Assembly: GCA_012513005.1 (NCBI GenBank)
Contig: JAAZCZ010000008.1
Coordinates: forward strand, 1 to 23,999
Direction: 5' to 3'
Source: Oscillospiraceae bacterium
Lineage (GTDB): Bacteria; Bacillota; Clostridia; Oscillospirales; Oscillospiraceae
DNA: 23,999 nt
Part shown: piece after piece, positions 13,994 to 22,155 of the stretch
How positions within the stretch are numbered: position 1 is the first letter of the stretch
Layout: every line of letters starts with the position of its first letter
Position numbers and translations under genes: made by a program
The notes under the pieces: model-generated
What the model was told of the DNA's origin: nothing
What the model saw: the letters and a program-made list of their open reading frames with translations, nothing else
The model's database searches: none

Positions 13994-16900
13994 GAGACAA
14001 AGGCGTAGCATTTTTAGAAATATTCCCCTTCTTAGAGAGTCTAAACGGCTTTTGCTCAGGACTCGAAACGGCTGTTGTCACATCTGCTACCATTGTTGAA
14101 GCTGATAATACGATGCGAATTAATGCGTTTTTTGAGGATATGATATCGCCCTCAGAAACATCAGTAATAGAATCTGCAATAAAAGATATTTACGATCTTA
14201 GCGAGGTCATTTTGATTGCAGATTTTAAAATGCCAAAATCTGAAAACAGGAATGAAGAAAAAACAAAAGGTAAACAGCTTTTCGGCAAAAAGTCAAATTC
14301 TGTGCCGGTGCCGATTTCAGAGATAGACTTTAATTCGGGTACAGTGACAGTAAGTGGGGAAGTCTTTGCAGTAGAATCCCGAGATATGGGGAAAAACTGG
14401 GGAAGAATACTCTCTTTTTTTATGACCGACAACACAGAGAGCATAAAAGTATCCCGCAGTTTCTATAAAAAAGACAAAGAAGATGCCTCAATAATCGACA
14501 AAATTAAAGTAGGGCAGTATCTCACGGTGAGAGGCAAGACAACTATAAACAAATACGAAGAGGAAATGATAATCGAACCCACAAGCATAAGGCTTGAGGA
14601 AAAGGAAATAAGGCAGGATTTAAGCGATAAAAAAAGAGTTGAGCTTCACCTGCACACAAGATATTCAGCCTTAGATGCAATTTGTGACCCTAAAAAACTA
14701 ATAGACCGCTTAGCACTGTGGGGGCACAGCGCAGTAGCCGTAACAGACCACGGTTCAGTGCAGTCATTTCCGGAATTTAACTCCTATGCCAAAAAGAAGG
14801 GCATAAAGGTCATCTACGGAGTTGAAGGATATTATGTAAATGATGATGATGAGCAAATATCCGTCAAAGGTAATAGCGAAAATGACATAGATTCAGAAGT
14901 TGTAGTCTTTGACTTAGAGACAACGGGACTTTTTGCACTCAATGACAGAATAATTGAAATCGGGGCAGTCGTACTTAAAAACGGAGAAGTAAGCGAGACT
15001 TTTCAAACTTATGTAAACCCCGAAATGCCCATTTCAGATAAGATAACTGAGCTTACCGGGATTAGCGACAGGGATGTCAAAGACGCAGCAAAAGAGAGGG
15101 ATGCAATAGAGTCGTTTTTAGAATTTGTAAACGGCAGACCCTTAGCTGCTCACAATGCGGATTTTGACATTTCATTTATCGAAGATGCCTGCAGCAGACA
15201 TGAAATAGATTTTGAATTTACCTCAATCGACACATTGGCGCTTGCTCAAAGGCTCTTGCCCGAGCTTAGGCGACACAGGCTCGACATAGTGGCAAAGCAC
15301 CTTGAAATACCCGATTTTACCCACCACAGAGCCTCAGATGATGCAGGAGCTACCGCCCTCGTCTTGGCAAAGTTTTTTAACATGCTAAAAGAGCGCGGAG
15401 TTAATAAAATCAGCGAAATAGATGATGAAATGCGCAGACTAAGCGGAGATGAGCACAGAAGAGTCAGGCATATAACTCTGCTTGCAAGAAACAAAACAGG
15501 ACTTAAAAACCTGTATAAGCTCATATCAGCATCATATACGAAGCATTACAGAAGATTTCCGATAATACCAAAGTCTCTACTTATGAAACACAGAGACGGT
15601 CTGCTTGTTGGGTCAGCCTGTGTAGACGGCGAGGTTTTTGCGGCAGTGCTACGGGGAGCACCCGGAGCGGAGCTGCGCAGAATAGCCTCATTTTACGACT
15701 ATTTAGAGATAATGCCTGTGTCTAACAACAGTTTTTTGCTAAGAGACGAAAAGCTAAAAGACGAGGATGCACTAAGAGACATAAACAGAAGAATAGCAAG
15801 GCTTGCAGCAGAGGCTGAGAGACCCTGCGTTGCAACAGGAGATGTGCACTTTATTGACCCTGAGGATGAGGTGTACAGAAGAATACTCTTAGCTTCCAAA
15901 AAGTTTAAAGATGCAGATGAGCCTATGCCGCTGTATCTTAAAACGACTGATGAGATGCTTGATGAATTTTCCTATTTAGACAACAAAACCTGCTATGATG
16001 TTGTAATAGGAAACCCAAACAAGATAGCAGAAATGTGCGAAGAAATCAGCCTTTTTCCAAAAGGACTTTTCCCGCCCAAAATTGAAAACTCCGCGCAGGA
16101 GCTAACTGGGCTTGTTAAAGATAAGATGCACAGTCTCTACGGCGAAAATCCTCCTGATGAAGTAAAAATCAGGGTAGAAACTGAGCTTTCGGACATTTTG
16201 TCACGAAACTACGATGTCATATATATGAGCGCTCAAAAGCTTGTATCCGAGTCCAATAAAAATGGCTACATAGTAGGCAGCAGAGGCAGTGTAGGCTCAT
16301 CAATAGTTGCCTATTTATCAGGTATAACCGAGGTAAACTCCCTGCCTGCACACTATCTTTGCCCTGCCTGTAAATTTGCCGATTTTATAAGCGGAAAAGG
16401 CTACGGATGCGGAGCCGATATGCCGGATAAAACGTGCCCGAGCTGTGGAACTAAGATGGGAAAAGAGGGATTTGACATTCCCTTTGAGACTTTCTTGGGC
16501 TTCGGAGGAGACAAGGTGCCCGACATAGATTTAAACTTCTCGGGCGAGTATCAGGCGCGTGCGCATAAGCACACAGAAGAGCTGTTTGGGGCAGAGTGCG
16601 TTTTCAGAGCGGGCACAATAGGCACCATAGCGCAAAAAACGGCCTATGGCTTTATCAAAAAGTACCATGAGGAGCGGGGGATAAAAACCTCAAATGCCGA
16701 AGAGGAGCGGCTCACATGCGGACTTGTGGGGGTAAAACGCACAACAGGGCAGCACCCGGGCGGGCTTGTGATAATACCTCGGGACATGGAAATCGAAGAT
16801 TTTTGCCCGGTTCAGCATCCTGCAGATGACATAAGCAGCGGCATAATAACCACTCACTTTGACTATCACTGTATGGAAGATAACCTGCTGAAACTGGATG

Positions 16901-17955
16901 AGCTGGGACACGATGACCCCACAATGCTCAAAATGCTCGAGGATATGACAGGTGTAGATGTTAGAAGCATTCCGCTTGATGACCCTGACACTATGCGGAT
17001 TTTCAGAAGCAGTGATTTTATTTTAGATGGCAAAACCGATAAAATTATAGGAAACACCGGCACAATAGGAATTCCGGAATTCGGAACGGGCTTCACCAGA
17101 CAAATGCTTGAAGATATAGTGCCTCAGGATTTTGAGACTCTTGTAAGAATTTCAGGTTTCTCACACGGCGAGGATGTGTGGGTAGGAAACGCCAAGGATT
17201 TAGTAAAAGAAGGTAATATCGATGTAAAGGCAACAATAGGCTGCCGAGACGATATCATGCTCTACTTAATCACAAAAGGCATTCCCGAAAAGCGTGCATT
17301 TGCTATAATGGAAGCTGTACGAAAAGGAAAAGGGCTTCCCAAGGGTGCTGAGGCAGAGATGAAAGAGGCGCATGTGCCTGCATGGTATATTGAATCCTGC
17401 AACAAAATTAAGTATCTGTTTCCAAAGGCTCATGCAGTTGCATATGTTACCATGGCGTTTAGAATAGCGTGGTTTAAGGTGCATTACCCCTTGGAATTCT
17501 ACAGTGCCTACTTCTACAGAAGAAGCCAGAAGGATGCCTTCAACGCAGGAATGATGCTAAAGGGCAAGGCTTTTATTAAGAAAAAGATAGCGGAGCTTGC
17601 AGGGCAGAAAAAGCTCACACAAAAGGAAGATGAGCTTTTAACAAGTCTTGAGGCTGCTTATGAGTTTAACCTCAGAGGCTATGAATTTGCGCCTGTGGAT
17701 CTCTATAAATCAGACCAGGCAAAGTTTAAAATTGAAGGAGAAAATATGCTCAGACCTCCTTTTATTTCAGTGTCGGGCTTGGGAGCCGCAGCCGCTGCCG
17801 ATCTTGCCGCCTGCCGTGACAGCGGCAGAGAATTTGTATCCGTTGAGGATATGCTGAGCTTCTGCACAAAGGTAAGCAGTGCAAATATAGAGCAGCTCAT
17901 GGAATTGGGAGCCCTGGGTGATATGCCGGAAAAAAACCAAATTTCCCTGTTTTAA
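13990..17955 (+). CDS. polC: DNA polymerase III PolC-type alpha subunit
   Basis: The Gram-positive replicative polymerase with built-in 3'-5' exonuclease; 1321 residues. In order: a short N-terminal domain (1-80), a charged linker (81-105), an OB-fold domain (about 117-205), the first PHP segment with HLH at 220-222 and TDHGSVQSFPE, the DnaQ-type exonuclease inserted in PHP (about 304-465; Asp308 and Glu310 in FDLETTG, His446 and Asp451 in HHRASDDAGAT), the second PHP segment, the four-cysteine zinc site (Cys791, Cys794, Cys816, Cys819), the palm with Asp845 and Asp847 (PDIDLNF) and Asp970 (LLKLDELGHDD), the fingers, and a C-terminal clamp-binding QISLF. It is about 116 residues shorter than Bacillus PolC, apparently through loss of the second N-terminal domain. 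The ATG overlaps ispG by 4 bp, with AGAGGG upstream. It is the last gene of the operon. Confidence 0.98.
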   Translation: MRDKGVAFLEIFPFLESLNGFCSGLETAVVTSATIVEADNTMRINAFFEDMISPSETSVIESAIKDIYDLSEVILIADFKMPKSENRNEEKTKGKQLFGKKSNSVPVPISEIDFNSGTVTVSGEVFAVESRDMGKNWGRILSFFMTDNTESIKVSRSFYKKDKEDASIIDKIKVGQYLTVRGKTTINKYEEEMIIEPTSIRLEEKEIRQDLSDKKRVELHLHTRYSALDAICDPKKLIDRLALWGHSAVAVTDHGSVQSFPEFNSYAKKKGIKVIYGVEGYYVNDDDEQISVKGNSENDIDSEVVVFDLETTGLFALNDRIIEIGAVVLKNGEVSETFQTYVNPEMPISDKITELTGISDRDVKDAAKERDAIESFLEFVNGRPLAAHNADFDISFIEDACSRHEIDFEFTSIDTLALAQRLLPELRRHRLDIVAKHLEIPDFTHHRASDDAGATALVLAKFFNMLKERGVNKISEIDDEMRRLSGDEHRRVRHITLLARNKTGLKNLYKLISASYTKHYRRFPIIPKSLLMKHRDGLLVGSACVDGEVFAAVLRGAPGAELRRIASFYDYLEIMPVSNNSFLLRDEKLKDEDALRDINRRIARLAAEAERPCVATGDVHFIDPEDEVYRRILLASKKFKDADEPMPLYLKTTDEMLDEFSYLDNKTCYDVVIGNPNKIAEMCEEISLFPKGLFPPKIENSAQELTGLVKDKMHSLYGENPPDEVKIRVETELSDILSRNYDVIYMSAQKLVSESNKNGYIVGSRGSVGSSIVAYLSGITEVNSLPAHYLCPACKFADFISGKGYGCGADMPDKTCPSCGTKMGKEGFDIPFETFLGFGGDKVPDIDLNFSGEYQARAHKHTEELFGAECVFRAGTIGTIAQKTAYGFIKKYHEERGIKTSNAEEERLTCGLVGVKRTTGQHPGGLVIIPRDMEIEDFCPVQHPADDISSGIITTHFDYHCMEDNLLKLDELGHDDPTMLKMLEDMTGVDVRSIPLDDPDTMRIFRSSDFILDGKTDKIIGNTGTIGIPEFGTGFTRQMLEDIVPQDFETLVRISGFSHGEDVWVGNAKDLVKEGNIDVKATIGCRDDIMLYLITKGIPEKRAFAIMEAVRKGKGLPKGAEAEMKEAHVPAWYIESCNKIKYLFPKAHAVAYVTMAFRIAWFKVHYPLEFYSAYFYRRSQKDAFNAGMMLKGKAFIKKKIAELAGQKKLTQKEDELLTSLEAAYEFNLRGYEFAPVDLYKSDQAKFKIEGENMLRPPFISVSGLGAAAAADLAACRDSGREFVSVEDMLSFCTKVSSANIEQLMELGALGDMPEKNQISLF

Positions 17956-17988
17956 GCTTTTAAAAACCTATAATGCAAGTTAAATAGT

Positions 17989-18028
17989 AAAATGAAGAAA
18001 ACAGGCTTTAGCCTGTTTTCTTCATTTT
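17989..18028. terminator. Bidirectional intrinsic terminator between polC and the phosphodiesterase gene
   Basis: A perfect inverted repeat with 18-nt arms (17989-18006 and 18011-18028) and a TTTA loop. The GC-rich core is AACAGGC/GCCTGTT, and each arm ends in AAAATGAAGAA/TTCTTCATTTT, which supplies a T-rich tract on either strand. It lies between two convergent genes, polC (+) and the phosphodiesterase gene (-), and should terminate both transcripts. Confidence 0.9.
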
Positions 18029-18048
18029 ATAATATTAAAATATATTTA

Positions 18049-18516
18049 TCAGAGTTTTTGTATTTCCGCTTTTAATATTTTATCACCGTCAAATTGCAGG
18101 AAAGCACAGGTGGGGCAGACCCCCAAGCCGGCAGAACCCGGGTTAATAAGCAAAACGTTAGCAATATACATTTGATGCGGTCTGTGCGTATGCCCAAAAA
18201 GAGCAATATCGGCGTTTTTCTCTGCAGCGTAATCAGCAAGTCTGTGCACACCTGATTTAACAGCAAAAGTATGCCCGTGCGCTGCGAAAATGCGTTTACT
18301 TCCTGCCAATAATAATAGCTCTTTTTCGCCGGGGCTCCCGATATCACAGTTACCCAAAACGCTGTGAAAAACAATATTCGGAAAATTACTTGCCATAAGC
18401 TCCGAGTCTCTAAGATAATCACCTAAATGGATAACCACATCGGGATTCTTAGATAAGATAGCTTTTTTCATATGCTCTGTATAACCGTGCGTGTCGGAAA
18501 AAACTAAAATGCGCAT
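18049..18516 (-). CDS. YfcE/MJ0936-family metallophosphodiesterase
   Basis: A 155-residue calcineurin-like phosphoesterase. All five family motifs are present: FSDTHG (metal ligands Asp8 and His10), HLGDY (Asp33), VLGNCD, AAHGH and LFGHTHRP, followed by INPGS. These form a dinuclear metal site that hydrolyses phosphodiesters; the natural substrate of this subfamily is generally unknown. The ATG at 18516 has AGGA 5 nt upstream. It is the last gene of the minus-strand group, 33 bp after wecB, and ends close to the bidirectional terminator. The position beside cell-wall sugar genes suggests, but does not show, a role with them. Confidence 0.92.
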   Translation of the reverse strand: MRILVFSDTHGYTEHMKKAILSKNPDVVIHLGDYLRDSELMASNFPNIVFHSVLGNCDIGSPGEKELLLLAGSKRIFAAHGHTFAVKSGVHRLADYAAEKNADIALFGHTHRPHQMYIANVLLINPGSAGLGVCPTCAFLQFDGDKILKAEIQKL

Positions 18517-18549
18517 AAAATTCCTAAATCTATTATCTGAATTAATGTG

Positions 18550-19701
18550 TTATTTAGAACAAAAATCAGCAGGGCGCTTATCATTAACTCCGTAGTAATA
18601 AAGTATCGAATCTGCGATTCGTGCACTGGCTAAACCGTCTCCATAGGGGTTAACGGCGTTTGCCATCTCATTATACTTTTCTTCGGAATTTAATAGCTCA
18701 AGAGCCAACTCCTGAATTTTTTCTCTGTCTGTGCCGGCAAGGGCAACTGTGCCGGCTTCTATTGCCTCAGGTCTTTCGGTTTCACGCCTTAAAACTAAAA
18801 CAGGCTTACCGAGGGCAGGAGCCTCCTCCTGAATCCCACCTGAATCTGTCATAATAAAATAGCTTTTTGCCATAAGCTTGTGCATGTCAAAGGCGTCAAG
18901 CGGAGAAATAAGCTTAACATTAGAAACGCTGCCCAAAATTTCTTCGGCTTTATCTTTTACAATCGGATTAGGATGCACAGGATAAATAAAAAGCAGCTCA
19001 TCATTTGCCTCGGCAATATTTTTAACAGCAGTAAAAATGTTGTCCATCGGCTCTCCGAAGTTTTCCCTCCTGTGGCAGGTGAGAGTAATGATCTTTTTGC
19101 TATAATCAAGAATACCGCTCAGATATTCAGACATAGGCAGGCTCTCATCTGAGGCAGTGTATTTTAAAGCGTCAATAACAGTGTTGCCGGTAACAAAAAT
19201 CTCGCCATCAACGCCTTCTTTTTCTAAGTTAATGCGGTTTTGAGCAGTCGGCGCAAAGTGCAGGGTGCAAAGCTGACCGTTTAGTCTCCTGTTCATTTCC
19301 TCGGGGAAGGGGGAATTTCTGTCAAAGCTGCGTAGCCCCGCCTCAACGTGACCTACTGCAATGCCGGAGTAAAAGGCAGCTAACGCCACAGTGAAAGATG
19401 TCGTTGTATCGCCGTGAACTAAAACAAGGTCGGGGGTATACTCAGAAAACACATCCTGCATGCCGTATAAGATTCTGCTGGTAATATCAGACAAAGTCTG
19501 ACCTGCCTTCATTATATCAAGGTCAAAATCAGCTTTAAGATTAAATATAGACAAAACAGAATCCAGCATTTCTCTATGCTGAGCTGTCACACAAATTTTA
19601 GCATCAATTTCAGGATGACTTTTAAGCTCAAGCGCAAGCGGAGCCATTTTAATAGCCTCCGGTCTTGTTCCAAATACTGAAAGCACCTTAATTTTTTTCA
19701 T
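18550..19701 (-). CDS. wecB: UDP-N-acetylglucosamine 2-epimerase (non-hydrolysing)
   Basis: Interconverts UDP-GlcNAc and UDP-ManNAc in the cytoplasm; UDP-ManNAc is used for wall teichoic acid linkage units and other surface polymers (MnaA/WecB). The 383-residue protein has the family motifs VFGTRPEAIKMAPL at the N-terminus, TAQHREMLD, LVHGDTTTSF, GHVEAGLRSFDRNSPFPEE, GNTVIDAL, TCHRRENFG, YPVHPNP and TDSGGIQEEAPALGKPVLV. The start is taken as the ATG at 19701 (MKKIKVLSVFGTRPEA), with AAAGG about 8 nt upstream. A longer in-frame extension to 19743 lies wholly inside the upstream gene. The 14-bp overlap with the TagO/WecA-like gene implies translational coupling, and the two enzymes feed the same pathway. 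Confidence 0.96.
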   Translation of the reverse strand: MKKIKVLSVFGTRPEAIKMAPLALELKSHPEIDAKICVTAQHREMLDSVLSIFNLKADFDLDIMKAGQTLSDITSRILYGMQDVFSEYTPDLVLVHGDTTTSFTVALAAFYSGIAVGHVEAGLRSFDRNSPFPEEMNRRLNGQLCTLHFAPTAQNRINLEKEGVDGEIFVTGNTVIDALKYTASDESLPMSEYLSGILDYSKKIITLTCHRRENFGEPMDNIFTAVKNIAEANDELLFIYPVHPNPIVKDKAEEILGSVSNVKLISPLDAFDMHKLMAKSYFIMTDSGGIQEEAPALGKPVLVLRRETERPEAIEAGTVALAGTDREKIQELALELLNSEEKYNEMANAVNPYGDGLASARIADSILYYYGVNDKRPADFCSK

Positions 19702-20794
19702 TACTATTACCTTTAAGCTCTGCTTCGCTGCTATTGCAGGCACCGTTTTTATTATTAATCAAAGTTTTTCTTATATAAATGCCGACAGCTACAGAAGAAG
19801 CGGCAGAAACGGCAAGCAGCACATAGCTTACAGCTCCTCGTGTTGCTGTAAACACGGCAAAAATACCCATAATTGCGGAAAAGGCATATAAGACAGCCAC
19901 TGCCTGCTTTTGGGTAAAGCCGATATCAAGCAGCTTGTGATGCAGATGCCTTCTGTCTGCGCAAAACGGGCTCTGTTTGTTTAAAAGTCTTCTTATTATT
20001 GCAAAAGCCGTATCAAAAAGGGGAAGGGCTAAGGCAATTACGGGCACAATAAAAGTAAATACCGCATAGAGCTTAAACATGCCGACAATAGAAATCGTAG
20101 CAAGCAGGTAGCCCAGCATCAGGGAACCTGTGTCTCCCATAAATATTTTTGCAGGATTTAAGTTATAAGGCAAAAATCCGAGACATCCGCCAATAAGAGC
20201 AGCTATTACCAGAGCGACATTGATTTCATCCGAAAGCATTGCAACAACGAACATTGCAATCGAAGAAATAACGGAAACACCGGCAGCTAAGCCATCTAAG
20301 CCGTCAATTAAGTTAACCGAGTTTGTAATACCGACAATCCAAATAATCGAAACGGGCACAGCAAGAGCACCCAAAACCAAAAAACCGCTTTCAGTAAGAG
20401 AGGTAGGGTCGCGCAGCATTTCAATCGTAACTCCGTGCAAAACAGCAATAACTGCAGCTACTATCTGAAACAGAAGCTTTGTCCAAGCCCCAAGCTTTCT
20501 CTTATCATCAACTGCCCCAAGCAAAACAATTAAGGCAGAGCCTAATAGTATTCCTCTCAAGGTATATGTTAGCTCCGTAAACAGAAAGACAGCACACAGA
20601 AAACCGAAATAAATTGCAAGCCCGCCTAGTCGCGGTGTCGGCTTTTTGTGTATGTGTCTATTGCCGTCAGGCACGTCAATGGCACCAATCTTAGATGCCA
20701 AAACACGAACCCAGGGCGTTATAAAATAGCTAAACGAGCCTGCGACTGCAACACTGAGCACTATTCGCAGCCAGGTTGCGCTTGTTTGGAACAT
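19688..20794 (-). CDS. tagO: Undecaprenyl-phosphate N-acetylglucosaminyl 1-phosphate transferase (TagO/WecA family)
   Basis: Polyprenyl-phosphate sugar-1-phosphate transferase that loads GlcNAc-1-P from UDP-GlcNAc onto undecaprenyl phosphate, starting wall teichoic acid or a similar surface glycan. The 368-residue protein has about ten or eleven predicted helices. Visible motifs: VPDGNRHIHKKPTPRLGGLA near residues 41-60, NLIDGLDGLAAGV at about 169-181 (Asp-rich catalytic loop), KIFMGDTGSLMLGY at about 223-236, and the cytoplasmic RRHLHHKLLDIG at about 289-300 (the HIHH-type motif of WecA/TagO, which MraY lacks). The ATG at 20794 has AGGAG 9 nt upstream and lies 28 bp after trpS. The C-terminal tail is polar (ACNSSEAELKGNSNEKN). 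The family is certain; the choice of tagO over wecA follows from Bacillota context. Confidence 0.93.
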   Translation of the reverse strand: MFQTSATWLRIVLSVAVAGSFSYFITPWVRVLASKIGAIDVPDGNRHIHKKPTPRLGGLAIYFGFLCAVFLFTELTYTLRGILLGSALIVLLGAVDDKRKLGAWTKLLFQIVAAVIAVLHGVTIEMLRDPTSLTESGFLVLGALAVPVSIIWIVGITNSVNLIDGLDGLAAGVSVISSIAMFVVAMLSDEINVALVIAALIGGCLGFLPYNLNPAKIFMGDTGSLMLGYLLATISIVGMFKLYAVFTFIVPVIALALPLFDTAFAIIRRLLNKQSPFCADRRHLHHKLLDIGFTQKQAVAVLYAFSAIMGIFAVFTATRGAVSYVLLAVSAASSVAVGIYIRKTLINNKNGACNSSEAELKGNSNEKN

Positions 20795-20822
20795 AACAGC
20801 TTACTCCTATAAATCCGAATAA

Positions 20823-21830
20823 TTAGCGCGAAACAAAACCGAGCTTTCTATATACCTTGCCGAGAGTTTTGCCCGCTGCATATTCAGCTTTTTTAGCTCC
20901 CATCTTATAAACTTCTTCAAGATACGCCTTATCTTTGAGCAGCCTTTCGGTCTCCTCTCTAATCGGACGCAAAGTTTCAACAACAGCGTTACCGACAGTC
21001 ATCTTAAGGTCTCCGTAGCCCCTGCCTGCAAACTCATTTTCAATATCGGAAATGCTCTTGCCGCTGGCGCAGGAATAAATCTGAATTAAATTTGAAACCC
21101 CCGGTTTTTCGGAAGGGCTAAAACGCACACAATCAGCAGATGTATCAGAGTCAGTAATTGCTCTTTTAAACTTACGCATAATATCCTCGGGCTTTTCCAG
21201 CAGATGCACACTGCCGGAGGGGTCTTTGTCCGATTTAGACATTTTGTTGGTAGGCTCAGATAAGCTCATAATTCTAGCACCTACCTTCGGAATAAATGCC
21301 TCAGGCACCTTAAAGGTTTCGCCGTGTGCATTATTAAATCTAATAGCAATATCACGACAAAGCTCGACATGCTGCTTCTGATCCTCACCGACAGGCACTA
21401 AATCTGCCTGATAAAGCAGTATATCGGCTGCCATAAGCGAGGGGTAGGTGAAAAGACCGCCGTTAATGTTGTCAGCGTGACTTGCGCTCTTGTCTTTAAA
21501 CTGTGTCATGCGAGATAATTCACCAAACATAGTGTAGCAGTTTAAAACCCAAGCCAGCTCAGCGTGAGCCGAAACATGGCTCTGAATAAAAAGCGTAACC
21601 TTCTCAGGGTCAAGCCCGCAGGCAATATACTGCGCAAGCTGCTCTAATATTCTCCTGCGAAGAGCAGCAGGCTCCTGCCTTACGGTAATTGCATGCAAAT
21701 CGACAATGCAGTAATATGCATCATAGTCTTCAATCATTGAAACCCAGTTTTTAATAGCACCGATATATGAGCCCAGTGTGAGCTCACCCGAAGGCTGAAT
21801 TCCTGAAAACATTGTTTTCTTTTTGTCCAT
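20823..21830 (-). CDS. trpS: Tryptophanyl-tRNA synthetase
   Basis: Class I synthetase that charges tRNA-Trp with tryptophan. The 335-residue length is typical. Motifs: IQPSGELTLGSYIGAIKNWV (HIGH-type region) near residues 11-30, DLHAITV at 44-50, MFGELSRMTQFKDK at 101-114, DILLYQADLVPVGEDQ with the indole-pocket Asp, and KMSKS at 196-200. The start is the ATG at 21830 (MDKKKTMFSG), with AGGGG about 10 nt upstream. The open frame continues upstream to 21998, but that stretch is promoter and leader DNA. A good promoter lies 135-163 nt upstream. No T-box elements (no AGGGTGG-type antiterminator sequence) are seen. trpS probably heads a transcript with tagO, wecB and the phosphodiesterase gene, 28 bp or closer at each junction except 33 bp at the last. 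Confidence 0.97.
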   Translation of the reverse strand: MDKKKTMFSGIQPSGELTLGSYIGAIKNWVSMIEDYDAYYCIVDLHAITVRQEPAALRRRILEQLAQYIACGLDPEKVTLFIQSHVSAHAELAWVLNCYTMFGELSRMTQFKDKSASHADNINGGLFTYPSLMAADILLYQADLVPVGEDQKQHVELCRDIAIRFNNAHGETFKVPEAFIPKVGARIMSLSEPTNKMSKSDKDPSGSVHLLEKPEDIMRKFKRAITDSDTSADCVRFSPSEKPGVSNLIQIYSCASGKSISDIENEFAGRGYGDLKMTVGNAVVETLRPIREETERLLKDKAYLEEVYKMGAKKAEYAAGKTLGKVYRKLGFVSR

Positions 21831-21854
21831 AGTAACACTACCCCTAATATATAA

Positions 21855-21873
21855 AGGACTATATCCAAGTCCT
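21855..21873 (-). other. Short hairpin in the trpS leader
   Basis: On the minus strand AGGACT and AGTCCT pair perfectly across a 7-nt loop, 25 nt upstream of the trpS start and just before its AGGGG ribosome binding site. It is too weak and lacks the T tract expected of an intrinsic terminator. It may simply shape the leader. Confidence 0.4.
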
Positions 21874-21910
21874 AAAATTATTTGTATTTCGCCAAATAAA
21901 TAATAATATT

Positions 21911-21931
21911 GAGCAAAAATTGTATTATTTA
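21911..21931 (+). repeat. Copy A of a short repeated element (in the trpS leader)
   Basis: The 21-nt sequence beginning GAGCAAAAATTG and ending TATTATTTA matches copy C at 23642-23662 at 19 of 21 positions. It lies downstream of the trpS promoter, on the strand opposite to trpS transcription. Both copies are followed within ten bases by CAAATT. Confidence 0.5.
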
Positions 21932-21964
21932 AAAGGCAAATTTTATACCCCGATACAAACAAAC

Positions 21965-21993
21965 ATTGTAACATACAATAGGATAACTGACAA
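21965..21993 (-). promoter_or_regulatory. Sigma-A promoter of trpS and downstream genes
   Basis: On the minus strand TTGTCA (21988-21993, five of six) is followed after exactly 17 nt by TACAAT (21965-21970, five of six). Transcription would begin near 21958, giving a leader of about 128 nt before the trpS start. Confidence 0.75.
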
Positions 21994-22030
21994 CACATTA
22001 GGCCTAAAATTTAACAGCATCAGTAAAATG

Positions 22031-22047
22031 ATAAAACGAATTTTGCT
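22031..22047 (-). repeat. Copy B of the short repeated element (between the trpS and gltX promoters)
   Basis: On the minus strand AGCAAAATTCGTTTTAT matches AGCAAAATTCGTATTAT of copy C at 16 of 17 positions. It lies between the divergent promoters, about 38 nt upstream of the trpS -35 and 32 nt upstream of the gltX -35. A 7-bp inverted repeat, AACAGCA (22013-22019) with TGCTGTT (22044-22050), overlaps it. Confidence 0.5.
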
Positions 22048-22079
22048 GTTTAATACCAGGAAGCTATGCTTTACTTAAC

Positions 22080-22108
22080 TTGACAAAAACACTTAGGTAA
22101 AATATTAT
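22080..22108 (+). promoter_or_regulatory. Sigma-A promoter of gltX
   Basis: A perfect TTGACA (22080-22085) is followed after 17 nt by TATTAT (22103-22108, five of six). The predicted start near 22115 gives a leader of about 40 nt before gltX. It is the strongest promoter match in the window. Confidence 0.85.
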
Positions 22109-22124
22109 TAAGTTCATAAAACAA

Positions 22125-22138
22125 GGAATAGATATTCC
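22125..22138. repeat. 6-bp inverted repeat in the gltX leader
   Basis: GGAATA and TATTCC are separated by two bases, between the gltX transcription start and its AAGGTGG ribosome binding site. It may be an operator half-site pair or chance; it is too short and AT-rich for a stable hairpin. Confidence 0.35.
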
Positions 22139-22155
22139 GATAAGGTGGACTAATA

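Noticed and set aside
21831..21993. T-box riboswitch upstream of trpS
   Set aside because: I looked for the conserved antiterminator sequence, a specifier loop and a terminator with T tract on the minus strand and found none.
21831..21998. N-terminal extension of TrpRS by about 56 residues
   Set aside because: The stretch contains the predicted transcript start and leader of trpS. The residues are unlike any TrpRS N-terminus, and the ATG at 21830 begins exactly where the family does.
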